DNA of 49,221 nt, taken from positions 1-49,221 of the forward strand of contig NZ_JACVVE010000042.1 in NCBI RefSeq assembly GCF_016648105.1, given 5' to 3'. Shown here one piece after another: positions 41,303 through 48,740 of this stretch; position 1 is the stretch's first letter, and each line of letters starts with the position of its first letter. Source of the stretch: Pseudomonas sp. S31. Lineage in GTDB: Bacteria > Pseudomonadota > Gammaproteobacteria > Pseudomonadales > Pseudomonadaceae. The notes below the pieces were generated by a model. The model made no database searches. It was given only the letters and a program-made list of their open reading frames with translations, and was not told the origin of the DNA. Both the position numbers and the translations under genes were made by a program.

Positions 41303-41332
41303 CGTACTGATTCCAAACGCCGACTTTTAGGA

Positions 41333-41377
41333 CTCCGAAGGCAGGGGTCGTGGGTTCGAATCCCGCCGAGTGCGCCA
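41333..41377 (+). other. Attachment site: 3' half of tRNA-Arg(CCG)
   Basis: From the anticodon loop CTCCGAA through GGCAG, the T-arm (GTGGG-TTCGAAT-CCCGC), the acceptor strand CGAGTGC, discriminator G and encoded CCA. The D-arm and 5' acceptor strand are missing; the bases before 41333 do not pair with this half, so no functional tRNA is here. It is the duplicated 3' end left when an integrative element inserts into a tRNA gene. The original tRNA terminator follows at 41390. Confidence 0.88.
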
Positions 41378-41389
41378 TCTTCATGACAG

Positions 41390-41410
41390 AGCCCGCCACG
41401 TGCGGGCTTT
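41390..41410 (+). terminator. Intrinsic terminator of the original tRNA-Arg
   Basis: AGCCCGC-CACGT-GCGGGCT hairpin followed by TT and a G/T-rich stretch. It lies 12 bases beyond the CCA of the tRNA fragment, exactly where a tRNA gene's own terminator belongs. This marks the resumption of ancestral chromosome. Confidence 0.8.
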
Positions 41411-41571
41411 GTCGTTTCTGCTGGCCCCCACTCGGCAGCAGAACGGCATTCCCAGCGCGCCACTGTTTCGCCATTCACGAAATGTTTGGTAACCTCTGCG
41501 CGCCCTCCACGATGGCAGTGGCAAGAATTTTCGACAGGGACACGCTCGAAGAGCGCTACAAAGGATTGCTA

Positions 41572-41940
41572 ATGGCAATGGTATTTTGCCGCGGCTGTGC
41601 TCATCAGCTGCACGAAACGGCGCACACCTGCCCGCAATGCGGCGCTCCTCAGTTCGCCGTCCCCGCCAAGCCCCAGGCCACCGGCAGTCAATCGTCCGGG
41701 CTGGGCATCACCTCCTTGATCATCGGCATCATCTGCCTGCTGACGCTGTTCGATGACGGCGCCTGGGATAACGAATCCCTGACGGGCATGAGCATGATCG
41801 GCGGCCTCGGCCTGCTGCTCGGCATCATCGGTATCACCCAGAACAGACCCGCCAATGGCCTGGCCATCGCCGGCGTGGTCATGGCCAGCATTTCGCTGGC
41901 CTGCTTCCTGGGACTGTTTTCGCAAGTCAACCAACTGTGA
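41572..41940 (+). CDS. Zinc-ribbon membrane protein with DUF4190-like domain
   Basis: 122 residues from the ATG at 41572 (AAGG 7-8 bases upstream); the frame reads further back into the tRNA region but not as protein. An N-terminal zinc ribbon is formed by CRGC and CPQC. A linker rich in A/P/Q precedes two membrane helices (ITSLIIGIICLLTLF and GGLGLLLGIIGITQNRPANGLAIAGVVMASISLACFLGLF) of the DUF4190 type. Function unknown. It is followed 10 bases later by a gene with almost the same zinc ribbon. Confidence 0.8.
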   Translation: MAMVFCRGCAHQLHETAHTCPQCGAPQFAVPAKPQATGSQSSGLGITSLIIGIICLLTLFDDGAWDNESLTGMSMIGGLGLLLGIIGITQNRPANGLAIAGVVMASISLACFLGLFSQVNQL

Positions 41941-41950
41941 GGGATTACAA

Positions 41951-42406
41951 ATGAGCATGGTGTTCTGCCGCGGCTGCGCCAAGGAAATTCATGAGTCGGC
42001 ACTGAGCTGCCCAGGCTGCGGTGCAACCCAGGTTGCCAGCGGCAGCATGGCAGCTGCCGCCGACAACACGCCGATCACCTTCGGCAATGTCTTCATGCAT
42101 GTGATGCGCAAGTACGCCGAGTTCCAGGGCCGTGCGCGGCGCAAGGAGTATTGGTTGTTCGTCCTGGTCAGCACGCTGATCGTGCTGGGCTTCACGGTGA
42201 TCGAAACCATCCTCAACATCCCGCAGGTCCTCAGTACCCTGGCTAACCTGGCCATGATGGTGCCGAGCATCGCCGTGGGCGTGCGTCGCCTGCATGACAG
42301 CGACCGCAGCGGCTGGTGGCTGCTGCTGCCGATCGTCAACCTGGTGTTCCTGTGCCTGGACAGCACCCCGGGCGACAACCGCTTCGGCCGCAATCCGAAA
42401 GCCTGA
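41951..42406 (+). CDS. Zinc-ribbon membrane protein with DUF805 domain
   Basis: 151 residues. The N-terminus (MSMVFCRGCAKEIHESALSC) is a near copy of the preceding gene's zinc ribbon (CRGC and CPGC). It is followed by a DUF805 domain: YAEFQGRARRKEYWLFVLVSTLIV, three to four membrane helices and the signature RRLHDSDRSGWW with GDNRFG. DUF805 proteins are inner-membrane proteins of unknown role. A terminator follows at 42433. Confidence 0.88.
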   Translation: MSMVFCRGCAKEIHESALSCPGCGATQVASGSMAAAADNTPITFGNVFMHVMRKYAEFQGRARRKEYWLFVLVSTLIVLGFTVIETILNIPQVLSTLANLAMMVPSIAVGVRRLHDSDRSGWWLLLPIVNLVFLCLDSTPGDNRFGRNPKA

Positions 42407-42432
42407 GCGCATCGGCAGCGCTGATGAACAGC

Positions 42433-42457
42433 GGGCAGCCAGTGGGCTGCCCTTTTT
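42433..42457 (+). terminator. Rho-independent terminator
   Basis: GGGCAGCC-AGTG-GGCTGCCC with perfect 8-base arms, followed by TTTTT, 27 bases after the DUF805 stop codon. A textbook intrinsic terminator. Confidence 0.93.
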
Positions 42458-42587
42458 GTGCCTGCGGTCTGGGCCAATGACGTTTTTCAATCGCCTCCAT
42501 GCCGTTTCCTGCATTGCCGTGCAAGGCGCCGTGCCGGATGCTTTATTTACTCCGACAGGTCGTACTTTTCACCCCGCAGAGGCCCTT

Positions 42588-43025
42588 ATGAAGAACGTCG
42601 AACAACTGCTCAAGACCAAGTCCCAGCATCAGACCGTGTACACCATCGGCCCTGACGACTCGGTGCTGGAGGCCCTCAAGCTGCTGGCGGAAAAGAACAT
42701 CGGTGCGCTCCCGGTGGTGGAGGACGGACAGGTGGTAGGCATCGTCAGTGAGCGCGACTACGCGCGCAAGCTGGTGCTCAAGGGTCGCTCGTCGGCGGCC
42801 ACGCCGGTGCGGGAAATCATGAGCGCGCCAGTGGTCACGGTCGAGCCCAGGAAGAAGCTGGACGATTGCATGCAATTGATGACCGACCGCCACTTGCGCC
42901 ACCTGCCGGTGGTCGATGGCGGCAAGCTGCTCGGCTTGCTGTCGATCGGTGACCTGGTCAAGGAAACCATCGCCGAGCAAGCAGGCCTGATCCAGCAGCT
43001 GGAGCAATACATCCGCGGCGAATGA
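42588..43025 (+). CDS. CBS-domain pair protein
   Basis: 145 residues from the ATG at 42588 (AGAGG upstream); a longer frame back to 42294 overlaps the DUF805 gene. Two tandem CBS motifs: TIGPDDSVLEALKLLAEKNIGALPVVEDGQVVGIVSERD (about 18-56) and VVTVEPRKKLDDCMQLMTDRHLRHLPVVDGGKLLGLLSIGD (about 82-122). Such stand-alone pairs bind adenine nucleotides and sense energy state. It converges with the gene at 43032, only 6 bases between stop codons. Confidence 0.92.
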   Translation: MKNVEQLLKTKSQHQTVYTIGPDDSVLEALKLLAEKNIGALPVVEDGQVVGIVSERDYARKLVLKGRSSAATPVREIMSAPVVTVEPRKKLDDCMQLMTDRHLRHLPVVDGGKLLGLLSIGDLVKETIAEQAGLIQQLEQYIRGE

Positions 43026-43031
43026 TCGGCC

Positions 43032-43670
43032 TCAGTGGTAGGCACGCTCCAGTTCGTCGAGCTGGTGATCGAAACTGCGCAGGCGTGCCGACCAGGTGTA
43101 CACCAGCACCTCCAGGTCGCGATTGAGCACCGCGGTGTTGCCGCGGCCCGTGCTGGAGGGCTCGCACAAATCCAACTGATAACGTTCGCGCGCCATGGCC
43201 GTGGCCACGCTGGAGAGGTCGCGGGCATTGGCCAGCCAGTGGTGGTGGTGGTCGTGGACCTCACGGTCCAGCGCCCGGCACTGGCGCTTGAGGGCATCCA
43301 GGCTCTGCTCCAGCGGCGTGCCCTTGAGCTCGCCCATGACCTCCTCGAAGGTCCGCCCGGAATGCCAGTAGCTGCCCCAGAAGTAGCGGTCGAACACCGT
43401 CTCGACCCGGCGCAGGGCTACCTTGGTGTTCCAGATGGTCAGCAACGTTCGGCCTTGGATCACCTCACGCTTGTTCAGGTGCCATTGCTGCCAGGCGATC
43501 CAGGTCAACGCCACCAACGTCGCTGCCGCAGTGACCGCTGCCGCTGCGTACAGAAACTGCACCGCCTGGTTCATCTGGTGCGTGTGGCGGATGCCGTAGA
43601 AGTAACCGGCCGTCAGTGTGCCCAGGATCGTCACGGAGCACCAGAAACCTGGCACATAGGGATCTTTCAT
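43032..43670 (-). CDS. Conserved membrane protein of unknown function
   Basis: 212 residues. Two N-terminal membrane segments, about 7-26 (PGFWCSVTILGTLTAGYFYG) and 36-58 (AVQFLYAAAAVTAAATLVALTW), are followed by a soluble helical domain with a histidine-rich patch (REVHDHHHHWLANARD) that could bind metal. No family I can name. It is common in this part of pseudomonad chromosomes, by recollection only. Confidence 0.75.
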   Translation of the reverse strand: MKDPYVPGFWCSVTILGTLTAGYFYGIRHTHQMNQAVQFLYAAAAVTAAATLVALTWIAWQQWHLNKREVIQGRTLLTIWNTKVALRRVETVFDRYFWGSYWHSGRTFEEVMGELKGTPLEQSLDALKRQCRALDREVHDHHHHWLANARDLSSVATAMARERYQLDLCEPSSTGRGNTAVLNRDLEVLVYTWSARLRSFDHQLDELERAYH

Positions 43671-43738
43671 CGCGATATCCCCTTATTGTTTTCCTGAGCA
43701 TAGCAACGGCCAAATTACTCACAGGTGCCGCTCGGCGC

Positions 43739-43981
43739 TTATTTTTTCTGGGGATGCAGCGCTTCGTTGAGTTGATCGATCATGGGTATCCAATCGGCAT
43801 CCTCGGCGTAGCTTTCCTTGAGGAAAGCGCGCTGGGACTCGTTCCAGAACGGCGCATCCACCAGCTTGATGTCGTCGTCGAGCGGCGAATGCGTGGTGAT
43901 GAATCGCTCGATGTCAGTCGGGTCGTCCGATAGGCCGAGCTGCTTGAAGATCTCCGAAAACGGATGAATCGGTGCGTCCAT
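43739..43981 (-). CDS. DUF2789 family protein
   Basis: 80 residues. The sequence (HPFSEIFKQLGLSDDPTDIE, then SESYAEDADWIPMIDQLNEAL-like C-terminal half) matches the pattern of the short acidic DUF2789 family found in gammaproteobacteria. No catalytic features. GGAGG lies 4 bases before the ATG at 43981. Function unknown. Confidence 0.8.
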   Translation of the reverse strand: MDAPIHPFSEIFKQLGLSDDPTDIERFITTHSPLDDDIKLVDAPFWNESQRAFLKESYAEDADWIPMIDQLNEALHPQKK

Positions 43982-44041
43982 GTTGCCTCCTGGGCGCCAG
44001 GGCGGTTGTCCACGACACCGCCCGGCATGGGTTGAAGAACA

Positions 44042-44500
44042 TCAGCACAATTCGCGCACTTCGGCGCGCGGGACCAGTTTCAGGTATTGCTCCATGCTCA
44101 TGTGGATCAGGTGATCGTGGTCACCTGCCTCCAGGTAGACATCGCCCTGACGGGTAAGACTCGAATCGAGCAGCATGTTTATCTGGTAGGCATCGCCGAG
44201 CGCCGGCACAGCGCCGCGCTCGCAGTCGCCGAACAGGCTCGGCAGACCGCTTTCGCGGGTCAGTTGCCAGGCGCCGGTCATGCGCACCTTGCTCATGTCC
44301 AGGTGCCGGTTGGCCGGCAACACGGCCATGATGTAGTTGCCATGGCGATCGTCGAGCATCACCGACTTGGCGACCCGCTCGGCGGGCACGCCCGCGGTAC
44401 GGGCCGACTCGAGGCTGCTGGCCGAATGTGGATGGGGAATGATGTCGTAGTCGCAGTTGGCCTGGTCCAGGCGCTGCTGCAGAGTCTTGGCCATACGCAT
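44042..44500 (-). CDS. YbaK/ProX-type aminoacyl-tRNA deacylase
   Basis: 152 residues from the ATG at 44500 (GGAGG 6 bases upstream; an earlier frame to 44557 is unsupported). YbaK/EbsC fold landmarks: SVMLDDRHGNYIMAVLPANRHLDMSKV, containing the lysine and the strand pair of the active site, and a GAVPALGDAYQI loop. The family hydrolyses mischarged tRNA such as Cys-tRNA(Pro) or Ala-tRNA(Pro). Which substrate applies here cannot be told. Confidence 0.87.
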   Translation of the reverse strand: MRMAKTLQQRLDQANCDYDIIPHPHSASSLESARTAGVPAERVAKSVMLDDRHGNYIMAVLPANRHLDMSKVRMTGAWQLTRESGLPSLFGDCERGAVPALGDAYQINMLLDSSLTRQGDVYLEAGDHDHLIHMSMEQYLKLVPRAEVRELC

Positions 44501-44597
44501 GATGCACCTCCGGATGATCCCCCAATCTTCAATTTTAGGCCGAGCACCGCCAGGCATGACTAAACTTTACCTATAGGCCTCGACGAGGTGACGACAG

Positions 44598-45176
44598 GTG
44601 AACCCAAGAAGTAGCCGCTGGTCGCTGCTGGCGATGCTGGCCCTGGCTATGGCCAGCCAAGCCGCATCGGGCGTGCCCACGCCCGACGCGGGCAGCAGCC
44701 TGCAGACGCTCATCAGCCATCCCGGCATGGCGCTGATCGCGCTTGGCTTCGCCTGCATCGCCGCCGAGGCGCTGCTGCCCAGCTATGGCGTCGTCGGCAT
44801 TGGCGGGATCGTCGCCTGCGTGGTCGGCGCGCTGCTCCTGGTCGATAGCGATGTGCCCGGTTTCGCTCGATCCACGGCCTTGATCGCGATCCTGGCGGTG
44901 TTGCTGGCACTGCTGGTCGCCGGTGCGCTGGCGATGGCCATCAAGGCGCGGCGTCGAGCGTTGGTCAGCGGGGATGCCGGCCTGGTCGGCAGCCTGGCGA
45001 CCGTCACCCGGGTGACGGCGGACGCCCCGCGCAACGGTATGGTGCAGGCCCAGGGGGAACAGTGGCAGGTCCAAAGCGCGACACCCTTGCGCCTCGGCCA
45101 GCAGGTGCGGATCACTGCACGCCAGGGGCTGATACTGCAGGTGAGCGCCACCGCGCCCGCGGCGCAAGGAGAATGA
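44598..45176 (+). CDS. NfeD-family membrane protein
   Basis: 192 residues from a GTG start. A signal-like first helix is followed by three more hydrophobic stretches (MALIALGFACIAAEALLPSYG, VGIGGIVACVVGALLLVD, ALIAILAVLLALLVAGALAM) and a C-terminal OB-fold (GLVGSLATVTRVTADAPRNG, then V...GEQWQVQS). It lacks the long N-terminal ClpP-like protease domain, so it is the short NfeD1b form. It is translationally coupled to the slipin gene: its TGA overlaps the ATG at 45173. Such pairs organise membrane microdomains. Confidence 0.9.
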   Translation: MNPRSSRWSLLAMLALAMASQAASGVPTPDAGSSLQTLISHPGMALIALGFACIAAEALLPSYGVVGIGGIVACVVGALLLVDSDVPGFARSTALIAILAVLLALLVAGALAMAIKARRRALVSGDAGLVGSLATVTRVTADAPRNGMVQAQGEQWQVQSATPLRLGQQVRITARQGLILQVSATAPAAQGE

Positions 45177-45178
45177 CC

Positions 45179-45931
45179 ATGTTCATGCAGGTGGGTTTCG
45201 CCGCCGTGCTGGTGGTGCTGGCCATGCTGTTGCTTTCGGCCTTTCGCATCCTGCGCGAGTACGAGCGGGGTGTGGTGTTCCAACTGGGGCGCTTCTGGCA
45301 GGTCAAGGGGCCGGGGCTGATCCTGCTGATCCCGGTGGTCCAGCAGATGGTCCGGGTCGATCTGCGCACCGTGGTGCTGGACGTGCCGCCACAGGATGTG
45401 ATCACCCGCGACAACGTATCGGTCAAGGTCAACGCGGTGGTGTACTTCCGCGTGCTCGACCCGCAAAAGGCGATCATCCAGGTCGAGGACTTTCTCGCCG
45501 CCACCAGCCAACTGGCGCAGACCACGCTACGCGCGGTACTTGGCAAGCACGAGCTGGACGAACTGCTGGCCGAGCGCGAGCAGCTCAATTCGGATATTCG
45601 TCAGGTGCTGGATGCGCAGACCGATGCGTGGGGCATCAAGGTGGCCAACGTCGAGATCAAGCACGTCGACCTCAACGAGTCGATGGTCCGCGCCATCGCC
45701 CGCCAGGCCGAGGCCGAACGCGAACGACGGGCCAAGGTCATCCATGCCGAAGGGGAATTGCAGGCTTCGGAGAAACTGATGCAGGCGGCGCAAATGCTCG
45801 GCAAGGAGCCAGGCGCGATGCAATTGCGCTACATGCAGACCTTGGGCGCGATTGCCGGGGACAAGAGCTCGACCATCGTCTTTCCGTTACCGGTGGACCT
45901 GCTCAAGGGGCTGGTGGACAAGCCTAAATGA
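45179..45931 (+). CDS. Slipin (SPFH/stomatin-like protein)
   Basis: 250 residues from the ATG at 45179 (AAGGAG 8 bases upstream; the ATG at 45173 overlapping nfeD is also possible). An N-terminal membrane hairpin (FAAVLVVLAMLLLSAF) is followed by the SPFH domain: EYERGVVFQLGRFWQVKGPGLILLIP, VDLRTVVLDVPPQDVITRDNV and GKHELDELLAEREQLN. A coiled-coil stretch (RQAEAERERRAKVIHAEGEL) is typical of oligomerising stomatins. It works with NfeD upstream. Confidence 0.92.
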   Translation: MFMQVGFAAVLVVLAMLLLSAFRILREYERGVVFQLGRFWQVKGPGLILLIPVVQQMVRVDLRTVVLDVPPQDVITRDNVSVKVNAVVYFRVLDPQKAIIQVEDFLAATSQLAQTTLRAVLGKHELDELLAEREQLNSDIRQVLDAQTDAWGIKVANVEIKHVDLNESMVRAIARQAEAERERRAKVIHAEGELQASEKLMQAAQMLGKEPGAMQLRYMQTLGAIAGDKSSTIVFPLPVDLLKGLVDKPK

Positions 45932-45932
45932 C

Positions 45933-45953
45933 GGGGGCGCGCCTGGCGCCCCC
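45933..45953. terminator. Bidirectional terminator hairpin
   Basis: GGGGGCGC-GCCTG-GCGCCCCC, perfect 8-base arms. It lies directly after the slipin stop and 9 bases before the stop of the converging LysE gene. No U-tract, but the stem is very stable and the location between convergent genes is telling. Confidence 0.65.
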
Positions 45954-45961
45954 GAAGCCGA

Positions 45962-46594
45962 TCAGATTGGTGCGCGGCGCAGGGTCGCGAGGAATGTGGC
46001 AGCGCCGATGAACAGCCCGGCGAAAGTGCGGTTCAGGCGCTTCTGCTGCTTAGGCGTGCGCAGCACCCGCAGGACGCGGGCGGCCAGGCCGGTGTAGCCC
46101 GCCATCACCAGCAGGTCGACACTGACCATGGTCACGGTGATCGCCACGTACTGGGCCAACAGCGGCGCATGCGGGTTGATGAATTGCGGCAGCACCGCAA
46201 GCATGAACACCAGGGCCTTGGGGTTGCTGACGTTGACCAGGAAACCACGGAACACCAGGCTCAGCGGCTTGCCGATCGGGCGCACGCCGGATTCGTCGGT
46301 CATGTCCATCGGCAAGGCTCGCCACTGCTTGTAGGCCAGGTATACGAGATAGGCGACCCCGAACCACTTGATCACCAGGAAGGCCGTGGCGGATGCGGCG
46401 AGCACGGCGCCGACACCGGCGGCGATGATGGCGATCTGCACGATCAGGCCCAGTTGCAGGCCCAGGGCATTCCAGTAACCACGCCAGAAACCGTACTGCA
46501 GCCCGCTGGACATCGAGGCGATCGCCCCGGCACCCGGCGACAGGCTGATGATCCAGCACGCGGCAAAGAAGCCCAGCCACACTTCCATCGACAT
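45962..46594 (-). CDS. LysE/RhtB-family amino-acid exporter
   Basis: 210 residues from the ATG at 46594 (GAGG 6 bases upstream; a GTG directly before is possible). Five to six membrane helices and the family signature near the N-terminus, IISLSPGAGAIASMSSGLQYGFWRG, followed by GFLVNVSNPKALVFMLAVLPQF, both hallmarks of RhtB/LysE exporters. The substrate is probably homoserine, threonine or a related amino acid; not determinable from sequence. Confidence 0.9.
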   Translation of the reverse strand: MSMEVWLGFFAACWIISLSPGAGAIASMSSGLQYGFWRGYWNALGLQLGLIVQIAIIAAGVGAVLAASATAFLVIKWFGVAYLVYLAYKQWRALPMDMTDESGVRPIGKPLSLVFRGFLVNVSNPKALVFMLAVLPQFINPHAPLLAQYVAITVTMVSVDLLVMAGYTGLAARVLRVLRTPKQQKRLNRTFAGLFIGAATFLATLRRAPI

Positions 46595-46691
46595 CACACA
46601 CCTCGCTTCGCTCGAACAAATGTTGCAAAACGTTAAATTAAGCGGTTGGCGAAAAAATGACCAGTGAATTGTGGGGATTTCGATGCTTGTA

Positions 46692-46763
46692 CCGACCTCT
46701 TCGCGGGTAAACCCGCTCCTACAGCAGTCACTGCAGGAGCGGGTTTACCCGCGAAGAGGTCGG
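46692..46763. repeat. Paired REP palindrome
   Basis: 29-base arms, 46692-46720 and 46735-46763, are perfect inverted copies around a 14-base centre. Each arm contains TCGCGGGTAAACCCGCTCCT, the core of the P. putida-type REP sequence. It lies just downstream of the ABC-F gene and upstream of the LysE gene. It could terminate ABC-F transcription and is a landing place for REP-associated transposases. Confidence 0.92.
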
Positions 46764-46782
46764 CACTGGCAACATCAATGCC

Positions 46783-48693
46783 TCAAGACAGCGCCTCAAG
46801 CTCAGCCTGCATGCTCTCGAGGGTTTCCAGGGCCTCCATCCAGCCCTCCTCCAACTCGCCCTCGCGCTGCTTGAGCTTGGTCTGCCTGGCCAGCAGGTCA
46901 CGCAGCTCATCCTTGCGCGCGGCCTCGTACAAACCGCTGTCGCCCAAGGCAGCTTCGATCTCGGCCAGCTGCGCATGCACCTGGTTGAGTTCGCTCTCGA
47001 GCTTGTCGGCGGCCTTCTTGTGCGGCGCCAACTGCTGGCGCAAAGCCGCGGCAGCCTGGCGCTGGGCCTTCTTGTCGGTCTTGTCCGGGTTGACCGGCGC
47101 GCTGCTGGCGGGCGCACTGCGCTGGCGGTACTCGACCAGCCAGCGGCTGTAGTCGTCGAGGTCACCGTCGAAGGTATCGACCTTGCCATCGGCCACCAGC
47201 AGGAAGTCGTCGGTGGTGCTCTTGAGCAGATGACGATCGTGGGAAACCACCACCACAGCACCTGCGAATTCCTGCAGGGCCATGGTCAGGGCCAGGCGCA
47301 TCTCCAGGTCCAGATGGTTGGTCGGTTCGTCGAGCAGCAGCAGGTTGGGCCGTTCCCAGGCGATCAATGCCAGGGCCAGGCGGGCCTTCTCGCCACCGGA
47401 GAAGTTCAGCACCGGCTCGTCGACGCGATCGCCATGGAAGTCGAAGCCACCGAGGAAGTCGCGCAAGGTCTGCTCGCGTTCGTTCGGGGCGATGCGTTGC
47501 AGGTGCAGCAACGGGCTGGCCTTGTCGTCGAGCGAGTCGAGCTGATGCTGGGCGAAGTAGCCCACCGCCAGGTTCTCGCCACGCACCAGGCGCCCGGACA
47601 ACGGCTCGAGTTCGCCTGCGAGGTTCTTGATGAGGGTCGACTTGCCCGCGCCGTTGGGACCCAGCAGGCCAATCCGCGCACCTGGCGTCAGCTGCAGCTT
47701 GACCTTGTCGAGAATGGCCTTGTCGCCATAGCCCAGGCGCCCTTCGGAGAGGTCGAGCAACGGGCTGGAGATCTTCTGCGATTCGCGGAAGACGAAGTCG
47801 AACGGCGAATCGACATGCGCCGCCGACAGCTCCTCCATGCGCTCCAGGGCCTTGATCCGGCTCTGCGCCTGACGGGCCTTGGTGGCCTGGGCCTTGAAGC
47901 GGGCGATGTACTTTTCCATGTGCGCGCGCTGGGCCTGCTGCTTCTCGTAGGCCTGCTGCTGCTGCGCCAGGCGCTCGGCGCGGGTACGCTCGAAGGCGCT
48001 GTAGCCGCCCTTGTACAGGTTGAGCTTGCGTTGCTCGACGTGCAGCACATGATCGACCACGGCATCGAGGAAGTCGCGGTCGTGGGAGATCAGCAACAGC
48101 GTGCCGGGGTAGCCCTTGAGCCAGTCTTCCAGCCAGAGGATGGCATCGAGGTCCAGGTGGTTGGTGGGTTCGTCGAGCAGTAGCAGGTCGGACGGGCACA
48201 TCAGCGCCTGGGCCAGGTTCAGGCGCATCCGCCAGCCACCGGAAAAATCGCCGACGCGGCGGTCCATCTGCTCGTTGGTGAAGCCCAGGCCCGCCAGCAG
48301 CTTGCGCGCGCGGGCATCGGCGGTGTAGCCATCGGCGCTTTCCAGCTCACTGTGCAGGCGCGCCAGGGCGGTGCCGTCGTGGGCCGCCTCGGCCACCGCC
48401 AGCTCGCCCTGCACCTTGCGCAGGCGCGCGTCGCCATCGAGCACGTAGTCCACGGCCAGGCGGTCGAGGGTATCGACCTCCTGGCGCATGTGCGCGATGC
48501 GCCAGTCACCGGGCAACTGGCAGTCGCCGGCATCGGGCGTCAGCTCGCCGCGCAGCAAGGCGAACAGGCTGGATTTTCCGGCACCGTTGGCGCCGATCAG
48601 GCCGGCTTTGTGACCGGCGTGCAGGGTCATCTCGGCGCCTTCTAGCAAGCGCTGCGGACCACGCTGTAAAGTGAGGTTGGATAGTCTGATCAT
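46783..48693 (-). CDS. ABC-F family ATPase (YheS-like)
   Basis: 636 residues from the ATG at 48693. Two ABC domains without membrane segments. Domain 1: Walker A GANGAGKSS, signature DFSGGWRMRL, Walker B LLLLDEPTNHLDLD. The linker (about 245-300, KYIARFKAQATKARQAQSRIKALERME) is the P-site tRNA-interaction motif region. Domain 2: GPNGAGKST, NFSGGEKARL, LLLLDEPTNHLDLE. The charged coiled-coil C-terminus (QRQAAAALRQQLAPHKKAAD onward) is like YheS/Uup. The family acts on ribosomes. Frames running upstream to 48963 lack homology. Confidence 0.93.
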   Translation of the reverse strand: MIRLSNLTLQRGPQRLLEGAEMTLHAGHKAGLIGANGAGKSSLFALLRGELTPDAGDCQLPGDWRIAHMRQEVDTLDRLAVDYVLDGDARLRKVQGELAVAEAAHDGTALARLHSELESADGYTADARARKLLAGLGFTNEQMDRRVGDFSGGWRMRLNLAQALMCPSDLLLLDEPTNHLDLDAILWLEDWLKGYPGTLLLISHDRDFLDAVVDHVLHVEQRKLNLYKGGYSAFERTRAERLAQQQQAYEKQQAQRAHMEKYIARFKAQATKARQAQSRIKALERMEELSAAHVDSPFDFVFRESQKISSPLLDLSEGRLGYGDKAILDKVKLQLTPGARIGLLGPNGAGKSTLIKNLAGELEPLSGRLVRGENLAVGYFAQHQLDSLDDKASPLLHLQRIAPNEREQTLRDFLGGFDFHGDRVDEPVLNFSGGEKARLALALIAWERPNLLLLDEPTNHLDLEMRLALTMALQEFAGAVVVVSHDRHLLKSTTDDFLLVADGKVDTFDGDLDDYSRWLVEYRQRSAPASSAPVNPDKTDKKAQRQAAAALRQQLAPHKKAADKLESELNQVHAQLAEIEAALGDSGLYEAARKDELRDLLARQTKLKQREGELEEGWMEALETLESMQAELEALS

Positions 48694-48740
48694 GATGGTC
48701 GCGGAGTCTACCAGCTTCCTCGGCCCGTAGCGTGAGTGGA

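Noticed and set aside
29002..41332. An integrase gene for the island
   Set aside because: None of the supported genes here has tyrosine- or serine-recombinase motifs. The tRNA geometry puts the integrase at the other end.
41333..41377. A functional tRNA gene
   Set aside because: The 5' half (acceptor strand, D-arm, 5' anticodon stem) is absent; upstream bases do not pair with the 3' half.
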